Origin: Alisma plantago-aquatica
Lineage: Eukaryota; Streptophyta; Magnoliopsida; Alismatales; Alismataceae
Direction: 5' to 3'
NCBI GenBank assembly: GCA_963693085.1
Contig: OY856413.1
Coordinates: 746,329,056 to 746,393,055, forward strand
DNA length: 64,000 nucleotides
Shown: positions 47,633-59,526 of the stretch, one piece after another
How positions within the stretch are numbered: the stretch's first letter is position 1
How the letters are laid out: each line of letters opens with the position of its first letter
Notes under the pieces: generated by a model
Told to the model about the DNA's origin: nothing
The model's input: only the letters and a program-made list of their open reading frames with translations
Databases searched by the model: none
Position numbers and translations under genes: made by a program

Positions 47633-49268
47633 TTCAACAACCTATGATGATTGGACCTTCAATTGATCAAATTCCCTTAACCCTAGACCTCCAAACGGTC
47701 TTGGATGATCACCAAACGGTCTTGAGACCATTTGGGTGATCCCCAAATAGTTTTGAAACCGTTTGGGCCACTCAACCCAAACTTCAACATAATTGGTTCT
47801 TGAAATTAGCAATTGAACCCGATTAGGGTTTAGATGATTAAAGTGCCTTCAACTTGGGATTTACTTAGAATTAGATTATGATTATTTGTAGATGATTAAT
47901 TCATAATGTGTCCAGAAGACCCTCAAATGGTCAACACCTGGTCAAACCTCCCAAATGGTCTTGGAGACCGTTTGAATCTAAACAATCTTGCAAACTGCAT
48001 GAATCCAAACGGTTTTAAAACCGTTTGGTTTCAAACGGTTTTGCAAACCGTTTAGACCAAAGGTGCAAGATCGTTTGGTAAAGTAGGATAAGGATTACAT
48101 TGGAGTTAATGCCCATCTTCTTCTACCTCAATATTAAGGCATGTTCTTCACGGTTTTTCTTGCAAGAGTGTAAGGGAGGATAGGGAAAAAGAAGAACTAG
48201 CAACTATCACATAGAAAAAAAGATGCATAACAAAGCATGAGGGTTTAGAGTTATAAAACCCACCTTAAGATTGGTCCTAGAGCTCCAATCTTCCAAGATT
48301 TTAATGGCATCTTGAGCTCCACAGGTTGGCCAAGGTCATTTCTCCAAGAATTGGTTGGGAAAAGTCGGCTAGAAAGAGGAACTAAGTAAGAAAAGCTAGT
48401 CTACCAACCTTGTATCATGAATTCCTCCATGAATCCGAGCAAGATGAGGATCAAAGCTTACCTAGAACTCCTTAGTCGTTATCCTCTGCTCCATAGCTCT
48501 GCCTTATTCGGTCCAAGCAAGGGGATAAGTGAGGAAGTGAAGGAAATGATCCTTGCTAAGTAAAGATAGGTGTATATATACTTTGGGTGAATTTCAAAAT
48601 AAGGACAACTTATTTCCTCAATTCTCAACTAGGTCCTTCTCTCCTTTTTGGGCACGTCCCTCCTTCTCTTCTTAAGAAAAACTTCTTCTTAAAACAAGAT
48701 CTAGATGTAAAGAAGGCCAACTTCTTACTAAGTTGCACATATAAAAGGGTTATTATGCTTACAACTCGATTATTTAATTACAAAGGTTATCATTTCTATT
48801 TGATTATTCAAATGAATCACCCTATTCATCATTTTTACTGTAAATGATGCCAAGAGTTATAAACGATACTCTAGAAGGTGTATTTTACAAGTTGCACCCC
48901 ATGTTTTGGGTAAATTGCACTTTACACCAAAACTAGGGTTTAGAGCATAAGGATTGCTCCACAAGCTGCATCTTGATGCCCAAGCTTGGAGAATCCATCA
49001 TACTTCATCATATTTAATCTTATGATGTCTCAACATCAAAGGAACATCTCAACATGTGCAATTGCAAGTCAACCCCTCTAATTGGGTAATTTGCACATAG
49101 GTCCCTATTAACAACACAATATTATAACATTGTTCAAAAAGGGTATTAAAGGAAATATATGTTCCTCAGAAGCTTTAATTGCATACCAAAAGATAATCAC
49201 AAGTATCAAATTACATCATTAAGCAAAACACCTAGGGTTAGTTCATAACCCTAGTCAGGGATGTTACA
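47633..49268 (-). repeat. 5' LTR (right copy) of element D, truncated to 1.6 kb
   Basis: It matches 43174-44808. On the - strand the LTR starts normally at 49268, but its last ~3.2 kb, the primer site and the start of gag are missing. The TATA box (48569-48582) is kept. Confidence 0.92.
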
Positions 49269-49273
49269 GGAAC

Positions 49274-50800
49274 ATATGGCTTTCTAGTTTTGATTTTAGG
49301 TACATATCCTAGACCTCTTCTTTTTACTTTTTTAGAAGAAATATCTTGGATATTATCAATATTTTTATTTCCTTCCATCAATCTAGAAACGTGTTTTTTT
49401 ATTCCACATTTTCACAAATAGTTATACCCAAATTTACTTGAGCAAGATTTGAAATTTTAGTGTCTCTTTCTTTTGTGCATAGAATAGGTTGAGTTTGATA
49501 ATCATTTAGTTTTGCAAGCATATCAATCTTTTCTTGAGAAAGATCATTATTGTTATTTTCAAGAACAAGTAATTGTGCCTTATAATTCTCAATAGATTCT
49601 CGTAATGAATTACTTGAATATTTTAGAGTGACAATTTTAGAATTAAGGTTTTCTAGATTAATGTGAAGTTCATCAATAACTTTAGTAAGTTTCTTCTTTT
49701 ATTTCTTGCATTCAATGTATTTTTCATACATTTCTTCAAGGGTGGTAACTAATTCTCCTTTAGATAATTCAAAAATATCTACCTCATCAGTTTCTTCATC
49801 TTCTCTTTCCATGAGACATTCTATCCCCTCTTCTTCGTTGCTTCCATTTTCATCACTTGATTGATCCCAAGTTGCTTTGTAGGATTTTTCTCCCTTGTCT
49901 TTATTCTTTGAATGAGGACTTCTTGTTCTTGAGCTATGGGCACTCATTCTTCAAGTGACCCTTCTTTCCACATTCAAAACACCTGGAAGAATGAAAATGT
50001 TTGTATTTCTTACCGTTTATGATTAGAGCATTTTATTCATCATCGTTGCTTGTGTTGCTATTTTCTTGAATGGCATTTCTTGATTCTATCTTGGAAGTGG
50101 ATTTAATTGCAAGTTCATTCTTTCTTTCCCTTTGTTGCTCAGCCTCAATCCTTTCTTCTTCTTCTAGAGTGACTTTGTATGTCTCCAAGTTCCCGATGAG
50201 CTACTCCATCTTTACTGATGTGAGATCATTTGCTTCCTCGATAGCAGTCACCTTTGACTTATATCTAGGAGGCAATGATCTAAGTATCTTAGATAATTGA
50301 TCTTCCTTGCTAATATTTTTTCCAAGTTTTGTTAGGTTGTTCATGATGTTATAGAATCTAGCATACATTTCTGCAATGCTTTCGTCAGGTTGCATATGAA
50401 ATAATTGGAGTTTATGTTTTAACATACCGATTTTAGTATTTTTAACTTGAGTAGTTCCATTCATGTGTTATAGTTAATTTTTGTCATATTTTATGATTTG
50501 ATTCACATGAGGATATGCAATTTAGTGTGGCTCATTTGTCATAAAGAACAATAAAGAATGCTTATTGTCGTTGCATTGAGTGTGGCTCATTTTACTGTAT
50601 CAGGATTCCACATTTCTAACTCTGTTGTTGGAAGTATATGTGGATGAGATATCATCTTCCACAAATAAAATTTGATACCTTGAAAGTACAACCACATCCT
50701 CCTCTTCTAGTAGGTGTAGTTAGACCCATCGAACACTGGTACGCGTGTGATCCTTCCAAAATTGAGGTTGCCAAGAATGCCATCCCCCATACTTCAAGAC
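49274..50800 (-). pseudogene. gag: gag of element C (copia, UBN2 type)
   Basis: The - strand 50464-50201 part starts MNGTTQVKNTKIGMLKHKLQ and carries DESIAEMYARFYNIMNNL and ILRSLPPRYKSKVTAIEEA, the UBN2 gag core. 49947-49699 is an acidic segment with NEEEGIECLMEREDEETDEV. A complete zinc knuckle CFECGKKGHLKNEC (CX2CX4HX4C) lies at 49939-49981, followed by a stop. Upstream of 50464 (to about 50800) the N-terminus is broken. Element D is inserted 3' of the acidic segment, separating gag from protease. Confidence 0.85.
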
Positions 50801-50817
50801 CGGTTATGAATCCTTTA

Positions 50818-50837
50818 AGACCTACTTTGATACCTTA
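50818..50837 (-). other. Primer binding site of element C
   Basis: Read on the - strand TAAGGTATCAAAGTAGGTC directly after the LTR end TTTTCA. It is a degraded initiator Met tRNA site (GGTATCAGAGC with two changes). Confidence 0.7.
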
Positions 50838-52229
50838 TGAAAAGATCTAGAGAGGGGTGAATAGATCTTTATAAAAATTAAAAAAAATGGAATGGAAAAA
50901 AGGGAAGAAACCAAATGAAGAAACAATTTAGATTGGTTCCACCTAAGACATCAGTCCATTATCTAGTTATTTTCAACTAGGATTTTACAAATAATAATTT
51001 TATTAACTTATTTGTTATGAAAAATTACAAAAGTACTTGTTATAACTAAACTCTCATCTTTTACTAGCCACAGAAGAATACCATCCAAATCTCTTCTTTG
51101 ATGAATGATAGAGGAGCACCAAACTCCTCTTCTTTAGCAGACAACAGAAGAGCACCGCAACACCTCCTATTCTAAGATAACCACAGAAGAGCACCTCTAT
51201 CAAGACTCTTTCTTCACATGTGAGATCCTAGACAGCCTCCTCTCCTTGGTGCAGTCCTACTGCAGTTCTTTTATAGAGGAAAAAGATTGGAGAAAACAGA
51301 ACACCAATGTAGCTCACAATGTCCTACATTAAGCTTATGGACCAATACCACTATGGATTAGGAAATGATCGATGGTGGTGTTGGAGAGATATGATTAGGA
51401 AACAAATTTGGCAACTGTGGAAGATTACAAAACAAATTGTTATAGATCAAGATTTCTCAAATGTTGCTCAATATTATATCTCAAGTGTGCAAGTTCTATG
51501 TTGGGTGTCCTACGACCACTACTATTTATAGGAATGGATTATAAGCGGTTAGAGAAACTTAGGGGATAGTCTAGGGTGTTCTAGGATTAGAAATAGATGT
51601 TATAGCTAAGTCAATGTAGGTGCAACAACTAATTTGTTCATTAATAAAATTAGCATTCCAGAACCCATCTCGGAAAATTCTGGACTGGATATGTCTCAGT
51701 GAGAAATTCTTTGACCATTATTGGTCTAAGTATCAAACTCGGTTTGAATGGCCAATTTTCATTCTAACTTATTGGTTAATTGGTTTAATGGCCTATCCTC
51801 AGTCAACAAAATCTTCGATTGAGTTTGATTCAGTTGACAATGTTTTTGACTGAGAGAGTCTCGGTTGACAAGTTAGTCAACCAAAAAATCCTTGGAAATA
51901 GGTTTACAATTTTTTTTGGAAACCAATATAATGATTTTTCTAATGTTATCTACCTACCCTAGGTAATTTATTTAGACATATGAATAGGTTTGTGATGGGT
52001 GGGGTTGGTCTATAACTTGATTTTACATGAGTTCTAAAAACGTATACATTTGTTTTACAAATAAGCACATATACACAATAATCCAAGTATTTGATGCTCC
52101 AATCTTGATCATTTTTTTCTCAACATGTACTTTGTACCTGAAACACTTAGATAGCATGTTACATACACAAATAAGAAATTTTTGTCATCATCAAAAGATA
52201 AGATGTGCTAATGTCCAATTTAGCCAACA
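50838..52229 (-). repeat. 5' LTR (right copy) of element C
   Basis: It starts TGAAAAGATCTAGAG and ends TTAGCCAACA on the + strand. A - strand TATA box at 51519-51532 is conserved with the left copy. No gene. Confidence 0.9.
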
Positions 52230-52381
52230 ATTTCATCCTAAAATTTGAAAGTATATGGGAGTCATATCAAATACAAAATTACAAATAAAAAAGACAACTC
52301 TTATGCATAGTTGATCTATCTTGAGATTATAGGTTTAACTCAATTGAAATTTTAGAAGAATTAATGGTTCTATCAAGGCAT

Positions 52382-53210
52382 TATAACGTCCCAAGATTTG
52401 AGGCCTCATATAAAATGATCTTAAAAGGAATGATTGGAATACCCATATCACCAAGGTGTGTCTCCTTTGCAAGGATCCCATCACTAAAGAAATTTGTAGT
52501 TAAGTGTGCTCAGTCCAAAGTAGTAATTGGATGGGTGACCAGTCTGAAAGTCAATCTTAGCTTGCATGTGAGTGAGGATAAAGTACGTAGTTAAGGCTAG
52601 TGGTGGTCAATGGGGCCAGTCATCATTCCTGAAACTCTAATAGAGCCTTGGGCAGTGCACAGGCATTACAAATGGTATTAGAGGCATAACCCCTCTAATA
52701 TGTGGGGTCACATGGGCATGTGTCATGTGATTCTAGAGTTGTGTGGTCCAATGATGTTGAAAGGATTGTCTATGGTGATGTAGCCACACTTGTGTTGGTA
52801 TATTGTGATTGGGAGCTAGGTGTCCATGGACCATTCTAGGTCTGAACTAAATGGGGAAATATTATGAGGTCATACAGTAGAGCCTGAATGAGGATGTCAA
52901 GTGTCTAACTGGGGGAGATTGTAACATCCCATGTTTTGTAGCCTCAGATAAAATGATCTTAAAATGAATGATAGGACTACCCATATAACCAAGGTGCACC
53001 TCCTTTTTAGGGATCCCATCACTAAAGAACTTTGTAATTAAGCATACTCAGCCTAGAGTAGTACTAGGATAAGTGACCGGTAGAGAAGTTGATCTCAGTT
53101 TGTGCGTAAGTGAGGACAAAGTGCACTGTTAAGGCCAGTGGCGGTCTGTGGGGCCACTAGTCATTCTCAAAACTCTACTAGAGCCTTGGATAGTGGGCCC
53201 ATGCATTACA
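52382..53210 (+). mobile_element. Cassandra TRIM retrotransposon (LTRs carry a 5S rRNA-like segment)
   Basis: 5' LTR 52382-52670 and 3' LTR 52920-53210 are about 290 bp each and share the same order of blocks. The interior (52671-52919) starts with TGGTATTAGAGGC (Met tRNA primer site, 52673) and ends with TGGGGGAGAT (polypurine tract). Each LTR contains sequence like the 3' two thirds of 5S rRNA: GGATCCCATCACTAAAGAA, TAGTTAAGTGTGCT and GGATGGGTGACC. There is no coding sequence, as is normal for Cassandra, a non-autonomous family of plants. The 5' terminal TG is mutated to TA. No matching target duplication was found. Confidence 0.9.
52473..52550 (+). promoter_or_regulatory. 5S rRNA-like RNA polymerase III promoter in the Cassandra 5' LTR
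   Basis: Counterparts of the 5S internal promoter are visible: box A as GTAGTTAAGTGTGCT (52497-52511), the intermediate element as AGTAGTAAT and box C as GGATGGGTGACC (52529-52540, intact). The 3' LTR version (about 53011-53085) has box C changed to GGATAAGTGACC but keeps AGTAGTACTAG. This is not a ribosomal gene. Confidence 0.8.
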
Positions 53211-55064
53211 ACTTGCTTGAAACCTCCTAAACTTTTCATGTCATCTGGTACAATCTATGAATAGAAGTTAACCAACTTTGTATTATATCTTTTATACTCA
53301 CTAACTGTCATACTCCCCTATCTAATGCTTTGCAAATGTCTGATCTTATCACCCAGGAAGGTGGGGAGATTTCATGTGAAACTTATCCACAAAGTCCTTC
53401 CATTCCATCATCATATCTCTCGTCTTATATTCTACTCCAAGCCATCACAATTCAACATCCCCTTATATATGTAGATAGATAGAATGTTTCATATGTTTGT
53501 CCTCTGATTACTTCATCAAGTGAAAAACCTTTTCTAACTATGACAACCACACATCTGTCACAATTGGGTCTATTTTCCCAAAAAAATTGAGTCCCATCAA
53601 GCTTCTTCATCAGCTCTTAGGATCCCATCAGGTCCTTTCATGAAGATGGCGATCTCTTATCCATCTTATATTTATCCTTTGTCTCCAAAAAGATGTGATA
53701 TTTCCTTGATACCCCATGTCTACCTTCTCATCCTTGAGTTTTTGTCTAAGGGTCAGGCACAAAATGGCTCTCGGCATATTCTTCACCATGACCACTTCCT
53801 CTTCTTGAAGCCTATATAATTCACAATAGAAACATGTTTGTTAGATATTTACAACAGAAAGAGGAAAATAGCATAATCTTATTGGTCTATTACCGCCTAT
53901 ATCCTAGACCCAGGATCTAATGCCAATATTGATGGAACCCAAACACATTAACTGGGGTTGAATCCTATCAAGGTGAGATTAAACAAACCATCCACTTTTA
54001 ATTATTAACTAGAAATTGGCCTTAAATTTGTCTTTCTTGAATTATATAAAACTAATGAACATATTGCAAACCTAATAGGAAAATTTTGATTAAAATATAA
54101 CATCATAATATCACATTTAAGATTGACTTTTACAACATAATCAACTAAAAGAAACTAGTTCTAGATTTAGCATACATCAAGTACAACAAATAATAAAATT
54201 GCTCTCAATCCTCACTCTCACATTCTCAAAACTAGAGGAATGATAAGAAATTATCTAACTAAACTAGCTATTCCTCTCAAGACCTTAGTTGATTTCCCTA
54301 AAAATTGGATTCTAATTATTCCCACTAAGATGGTCTTGTACCTAAAACATTAGTTTAGTAGAGTGTGTGTACTGGCTCAGTGTGTAGAAAGTCATCAACA
54401 AACCATCTTAATTTAGATGTATAAAGTGTAAATACATAAGAATATTAGTATAGAAAATTAAATGTATATCATCCAAAATGGCTGGAGGTATTATGATAAC
54501 TAGTGTTCTCCCCGCTATGAGAGAACAACACATTCTCCTATGGGGGTAAGTAGTACTGGGGGACATCTAGTTGTCCATTATCCACTATGCAGGGTTGGGA
54601 GATATGACTCATTGAATCTAGTGAGCTAAAGATCTTAGACAATATTTTGAGTTTTTGTGCCAATATCAAAATCTACCAATCTTTAAATTATTCAACAATG
54701 TTCAACATTCAATGTAGTCATGGTGACCTTCAACAAGAAGGAAAGGATAATAACAAAATTGGTTGACCACTCTTGCAAAATTATGCAGATGAAACTCAAG
54801 TGAGGAATAAATAATTCAATAAAAAAATTGAGAATTTATTACCTGTTATAATTGAAAATTTCAAATCAAGATGCCTACAAGGATTCAAGAATGCCAATAT
54901 ATCATTAATTTGGAAAGAGAGAATGTACTAGGGTTATTTGATGTTTCTTGGTTTGGAAATCACTTCCAAAGTTCTTATTGGGTGGGATTACCATTTTTTC
55001 CCTTAGTGAGCATAAGATTTAATAATTCACCTTTAGTTATTATAATGTGTCACCATAACATAAT
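53211..55064 (-). mobile_element. Element E: decayed gypsy fragment (gag remnant, primer site, LTR remnant)
   Basis: On the - strand 53930-53905 reads TTGGCATTAGATCCTGGGTC, a degraded Met tRNA primer site with the phrase usual in Tekay elements. To its right, TGATGGAACCC at about 53929 would be the edge of an LTR running to 55064, where element F begins. To its left, 53640-53211 holds remnants of a gypsy gag on the - strand (a stretch with GTQFFWENRPNCDRC, then a segment comparable to the W..F....F....F core), with several stops. No pol. The boundaries are weak because both flanks are taken up by other elements. Confidence 0.45.
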
Positions 55065-55620
55065 TGTTTGGTTTTAGGGGAGGCAGAGAAGGCAGCGGAA
55101 ACAAAAATTTTCTCCCCCAAACCCAGCACGAGGAAACGCATCAACGTCTATATAATAGGAAAGGATGGTTTGTGGAATCATACCTTGTCCCGAGGCTTGC
55201 TCGGCGACAATACCTCGCGACTTGCGCGGTCTTCAACTCTGGTCTTGGACGGTGTCTGTGCAGCTCCTGGTCGCACCGGGACTCACGACTCCTCCTCTCA
55301 CAAGGACTATCGGGATTGACAGTTGTCCTCCTGAGCGGAAGAAACCTCCCGCCTCTGAAGTAGTCCACACGGACCACCTGGAACTCCACACTCCTTGTCC
55401 CACAAGGAAGTGGAAGGAGTCGCACCCTCCTATTGACGTACTAGTCGCCAACACACTCTCCTGCCTCCAGTTGCAACTGTAGTTGTCCTTCCCTTGTTGC
55501 ACCTCCCTTTGCGGGAAGCACTTGCTCGGGCTCTCTCTCGGTTACAAAAACCAGAGAGATCGACAACTTTGTAGAGCAATTGGTTGCACTGAGTTGTACT
55601 TTGAGAAGCCCCCAATACCC

Positions 55621-55633
55621 CTATATATATAGG
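55621..55633 (-). promoter_or_regulatory. TATA box of the element F LTR (left copy)
   Basis: CTATATATATAGG, palindromic, inside CCCTATATATATAGGAGGG; the same sequence is at 62435-62447 in the right LTR. Transcription would run leftward, placing the start about 30 bases to the left. Confidence 0.55.
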
Positions 55634-55732
55634 AGGGTCATGGGACAGGGTTCTCCATCCCGGGCAATGCGGGACGAAAAGCAGGAGTATAAGGGTTCAA
55701 GATTTTCCATAAAAGCAACCAACTCGCAACCT

Positions 55733-56125
55733 GAACCGATCGGTTCACAAGTGAACCGGTCGGTTGGAACACTAACTGATTGGTTGGGACCCATGAGCCG
55801 ATCGGTTCACTTCTGAACCAGTCGGTTCGTGGACCTGATCAGTTCCTGATTGACTTTCCTTCTTTTGTTTCTAATTGGTATCGAATACCAATCCTTGTTC
55901 CAATCAAATTGGGCAAGTGAAACGCAAGCAAAATTCTCACCGACCTGACTTTCCCAACTTGCTCGGTTGCACCAGTTGAACCGATCGTTTCAACACTTGA
56001 ACCGATCATATCAACACTTGAACCGATCGTTTCACTCTGACCATGAGCCGATCGACTCAACACTTGAGCCGATCGGTTCACCAAGCTGAGTCGATCAGTT
56101 CATCACATGAGCCGATCGGTTGGGA
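55733..56125. repeat. GAACCGATCGGTTC palindrome array in the left F LTR
   Basis: Twelve units, each a 10-14 bp palindrome or near palindrome (GAACCGATCGGTTC, GAACCGGTCGGTT, GCCGATCGACTC), often preceded by ACTTGA or CATGA. Spacing is irregular. The right LTR has thirteen. Confidence 0.88.
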
Positions 56126-57312
56126 GTCCAGATTGTGCAGAATCAGTCAATTGTGATTTCAATCAATCTGATACTCCAATCAATGCGTCCAACACCTTGA
56201 ACCATATGATATTGAGCTATCGACTGATTGAGTGTTTAATTGAACTACTAAACTCCTTTAGTAATCAATCTAAACATTGTTTGTGGACAAAACTCCTCTT
56301 CCAGGTTAAATCCTATGTGTGTGACCCTGCAGGTCCATTTCACGTTGGCAGTGAAAGTCCATAACACTTATGACTTCACAAGCAAAGAGTGGTGCCTAGT
56401 CACACATCAGTGCTACCCAAGTGAAAGTAGAAATTTGGAGAACAACTTTCAATCCTACAATCCGTGAATGGTGTTATAGTTAATGTATAATTCCTTTGTC
56501 ACTGATATCCCGAATGAACTCGAGGCATGGAACAGTCATCCTGTCAACGTTCATTCACTTTTTCTATCTCAGAGTAGATTGAACGAGATATGTATGACAT
56601 CAATATCACATACTGATTCACACATGTGTGCGCACGCCTATCTCAATCCTACTCATCAAGTGGCCATGGATATCAAACTCCCTCAGGATGGACAAATCCC
56701 ATATCTATCACTCACCCCTCAAAAGCCCCATGTGTCAAAGCCACCCAATCATCACCTTGATAACAACCCATGTTTCAGGACTGCGTTTGATGATGTCAAA
56801 GTGTGCCCAACGACATGTGTTGAGTGCAGTGATTTCAGGTCTAAGAATCACACTCACCACCATCACTGTGAGTACTGACTGTGACTACCATGTCATGGTT
56901 CCATGTGTCAAACTCACGGTGGGTCTGTCTGGTACACTTGTTCTCTAACAAGTACCTATGTGTTTAGTTTGATATCTCTATATCATGACTAATGAGATTT
57001 TGTCATTAACCAACACCACAATCTAGTCTTGTGTGTCATTGTTGTCTATCGCCTTCCACAATGACATCCGACTAGGGACATAACAAGAATATACAAACTC
57101 TTAGCATCTGTATGATCTCATCGTTCAGGTCCTCAACCTGAAAGCATACGTCATTGAGTACTGTCATTCTCTAGACATTCAATTTGTTCTATCACTATCA
57201 CATATGACTGAACCAGAAAGAATTGGAAGCTTGCCTTTGTTGTTTATCAAATCAATCTTAATGTATCCCACCAATCATCCCATGATTGGCTCTCAGGGCA
57301 TACATACCAATA

Positions 57313-59526
57313 GACTCCCACTTGCACTATGAGCCAATCACCATTGAATCATATTCATAGTGACCTTCAAACATGTCCCACATGTTACTATGCTCTAGTG
57401 CTAATATAGTAAGTAATGGAAACACCTTGCCAAAGTCAGTATAAATTGCATGTCTCTCATCTCTTTGTTGTACGTCACACGTATGAGATGGAGTTGTTGT
57501 AATATGCGATCTAGTATTCCTTTGCTAACATTTAGCCACATTGCATGATCAAGGATTCCATACTTGTCATCAATGAGTGGAATATCTATAAGTTCATCTC
57601 ATGAACTTCCATATCCATATAGTATCTACTGTTGTTCTTCTAACACATAGATACTCAGAATTTCCTTTGAAGTGGCTTTATTGAAACACTTTCAATTATC
57701 AACAAACTTTCATTTTATACATCCTATGTATATTTTGTGATTAATTTTCTGTCCTTTCGGAAGTTCACATCAATGTAACTCATTACATCGAACTCTTCCT
57801 TATCTCCATAGAACTAGTACTTCCCAAGTACTTATCAAGTTCTCATGGTATTCCAGTAACTCTTACTGGAAGTAGACAGACATCCACTCGTTATGTCCCA
57901 CATAAGAGTTATCAGGATGAGCACATCATATTGTCATGTCGTACATACAAGATGATGAATGCATTTTGTTCTTGCCATGTCCATACATGTAAGACAATGG
58001 GATGATTACATACATGATAGATCCATATCTATTCTTAGTGTTCCCATTCTTCATAAGAATTGGACACTTGGCCTTGGGATACTAACTCCATGTAGCATGG
58101 ACAAGTTTTCTCCCACTGAATATGTGCATACTGAACACTTCAGTACAGATTGCCAATGTATGCTCTCTCTTTTCAGGTCAAGAGGTTTTTCGAGAACTAT
58201 CTCTATAGATCTCTATTCCTATCACATAGCAAACATTTCTATCTTCCTTAAAGATAATTTCCACTTTTGGATTTCCATTCTAGAACATTTCCATTTCACA
58301 TCAACATGTGGAATGTGAATACGCTCCCACTAAATCACATATCCCTTCTTTATCTTTGACATATCAGTCAAACCCTTTGACTATATCATCAAAGTAAAGA
58401 TCCAATTCTGAGTTGCTTGTACTCAATCAATCATATTGATTGGTCCATTGTAACTTATAGACTTCATTTTCATTATTGGATTCATAAACCTTATAGGTTG
58501 TGTTACGTACACATCCTTGTTTTATTCCTCATAGGAATGCGGTTATAGTATCCATATGCCAAATGTCTTAGTCATTAAGTTGCAATCAACAAGCATCATC
58601 CTTCTCAAAATGTTATCCATGTATCTTAACACTTAAGATTCATTTGCACTTATGGATTTCATCCATTGAGTGCTACCATCAAGGTCATACCTTATGGTTC
58701 ACATGGATGTCATTTAGGATGTAATGGTCATAAACCATAACTCAAAATTCGGTTCCTCATATTCATCTGGATAGTTGACTCATCACATGAACAACTCATC
58801 TCATAGATAATTGAGGTGTATCTGTCAAGGATATAAGAACTCACAACTCCTTGTGATTCTCAATGTCCTTTATTAGTGTGGGGTATTCTTTTATTAAGAA
58901 GAATTCAGTTATTTGATAATCATTCTCTAACTCCTTAGAGTATGATTCCTTCTTGATTTAGACATCACCGTGCCTTAATCATGAGTTCACTATGATACAT
59001 TATCATAATCACTCGTAAGGATCTCAAACATTTGGTTCAAGTGTTTCTTTCATTGATCTCATCAAGAATTAACACTTTACCAAATTTGCATTTCATCTAT
59101 GATAATCTTGAACACTTCAAGATATTCATATTGGTATTTCTCTAAACACCATTTGAAGTATTAGCATTTATTCCAATAGGTATGTAAATACATCACATGT
59201 ATTATACCTAATAGGATAATCATTCTCCCACTACCATTAGTGAAGATTGATTAATCATGTCCAAGATATTCATGTCTCTTACTGGTTCTCTAACCAAAAG
59301 AGTCTAGATTTATCCATCATATGGAAACTAGAAATGAATCCCTCATGATTGATGCTAATTAGATTGTTTGAGTTATCAATAACTTTAGGTATCATTTTAT
59401 CTTATACATACCATGTATTACAAGATAAACAAGGCATTGCCACAAAGATCATATCTTTAAGATTGAAACATCAACTTTATTAATTGCCATCATTGTCATA
59501 CAATATGCAAAATAAAGTGTTTCTAT
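57313..59526 (-). pseudogene. Decayed pol region of element F
   Basis: The polypurine tract is at its left end. Between it and the protease remnant I could not recognise the integrase, RT or RNase H blocks in any frame with confidence; stops are frequent. Position and size (about 2.2 kb, shorter than a normal copia pol) suggest a deleted and mutated pol. Confidence 0.4.

Larger units (their letters stand above)
39995..49268 (-). mobile_element. Element D: deleted Ty3/gypsy chromovirus nested in element C
   Basis: It begins TGTGGTGACTCAATCG and ends GGATGTTACA, with the duplication GGAAC at 39990-39994 and 49269-49273. Order on the - strand: truncated 5' LTR (right), truncated gag, protease, RT joined to a piece of integrase, chromodomain, polypurine tract, full 3' LTR (left). 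The shared LTR part (43174-44808 against 47633-49268) is about 95 percent alike by eye, so this is the youngest dated gypsy insertion here. No primer binding site remains. Confidence 0.92.
32623..52229 (-). mobile_element. Element C: Sirevirus-like copia retrotransposon, 10.3 kb plus nested element D
   Basis: Two ~1.39 kb LTRs (32623-34012 and 50838-52229) are flanked by the duplication ATTTC (32618-32622 and 52230-52234). The empty site is visible in the left LTR of B at about 15078. On the - strand the order is 5' LTR, primer site, gag, protease, integrase, RT, RNase H, extra ORF, polypurine tract, 3' LTR. Integrase before RT marks it as Ty1/copia. The extra ORF after pol, the UBN2-type gag and the run GGGGGAGAT before TGTTGGCTAAATT point to the Sirevirus lineage; that last step is inference. 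LTRs look about 80 percent alike. Confidence 0.88.
12449..52381 (-). mobile_element. Element B: old gypsy-type LTR element, split by later insertions
   Basis: Two direct copies of a ~4.5 kb LTR flank a short interior. The right copy exists in three pieces, 19010-19906, 31024-32622 and 52235-52381, separated by the CACTA transposon and element C. The strand comes from a primer binding site read on the - strand next to 19010 and a polypurine tract next to 17131. The LTR begins TGTGAGA and ends TCTCACA. The copies are only about three quarters alike, making B the oldest element whose two LTRs can be compared. Its last ~1.9 kb of right LTR is not found after 52381. Confidence 0.75.
19010..52381 (-). 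repeat. Right LTR (5' LTR on the - strand) of element B, in three pieces
   Basis: It starts TGTGAGATCCAAGCC at 19010. Pieces 19010-19906, 31024-32622 and 52235-52381 match 12449-13330, 13331-15075 and 15080-15215 of the left LTR in the same order. The breaks are the CACTA element and element C. After 52366 the match stops and a Cassandra element begins. Confidence 0.75.
55065..57312 (-). repeat. 3' LTR (left copy, 2.25 kb) of element F
   Basis: It starts TGTTTGGTTTTAGGGGAGGC and ends ACATACCAATA (terminal CA changed to TA). ORFs within it are copies of the same phrases found in the right LTR and match no protein family. It carries twelve units of a GAACCGATCGGTTC-like palindrome at 55733-56125 and a TATA box at 55621-55633. 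No gene. Confidence 0.88.

Noticed and set aside
52473..52550. A 5S rRNA gene
   Set aside because: Only the 3' part resembles 5S rRNA, it is diverged, and it lies inside both LTRs of a small element with primer site and polypurine tract, which is Cassandra.
55733..56125. ORFs through the GATCGGTT array (Ser/Gly/Arg-rich peptides) as a repeat protein gene
   Set aside because: They exist only because the motif lacks stop codons; the same peptides recur in the right LTR and no start context or domain is present.
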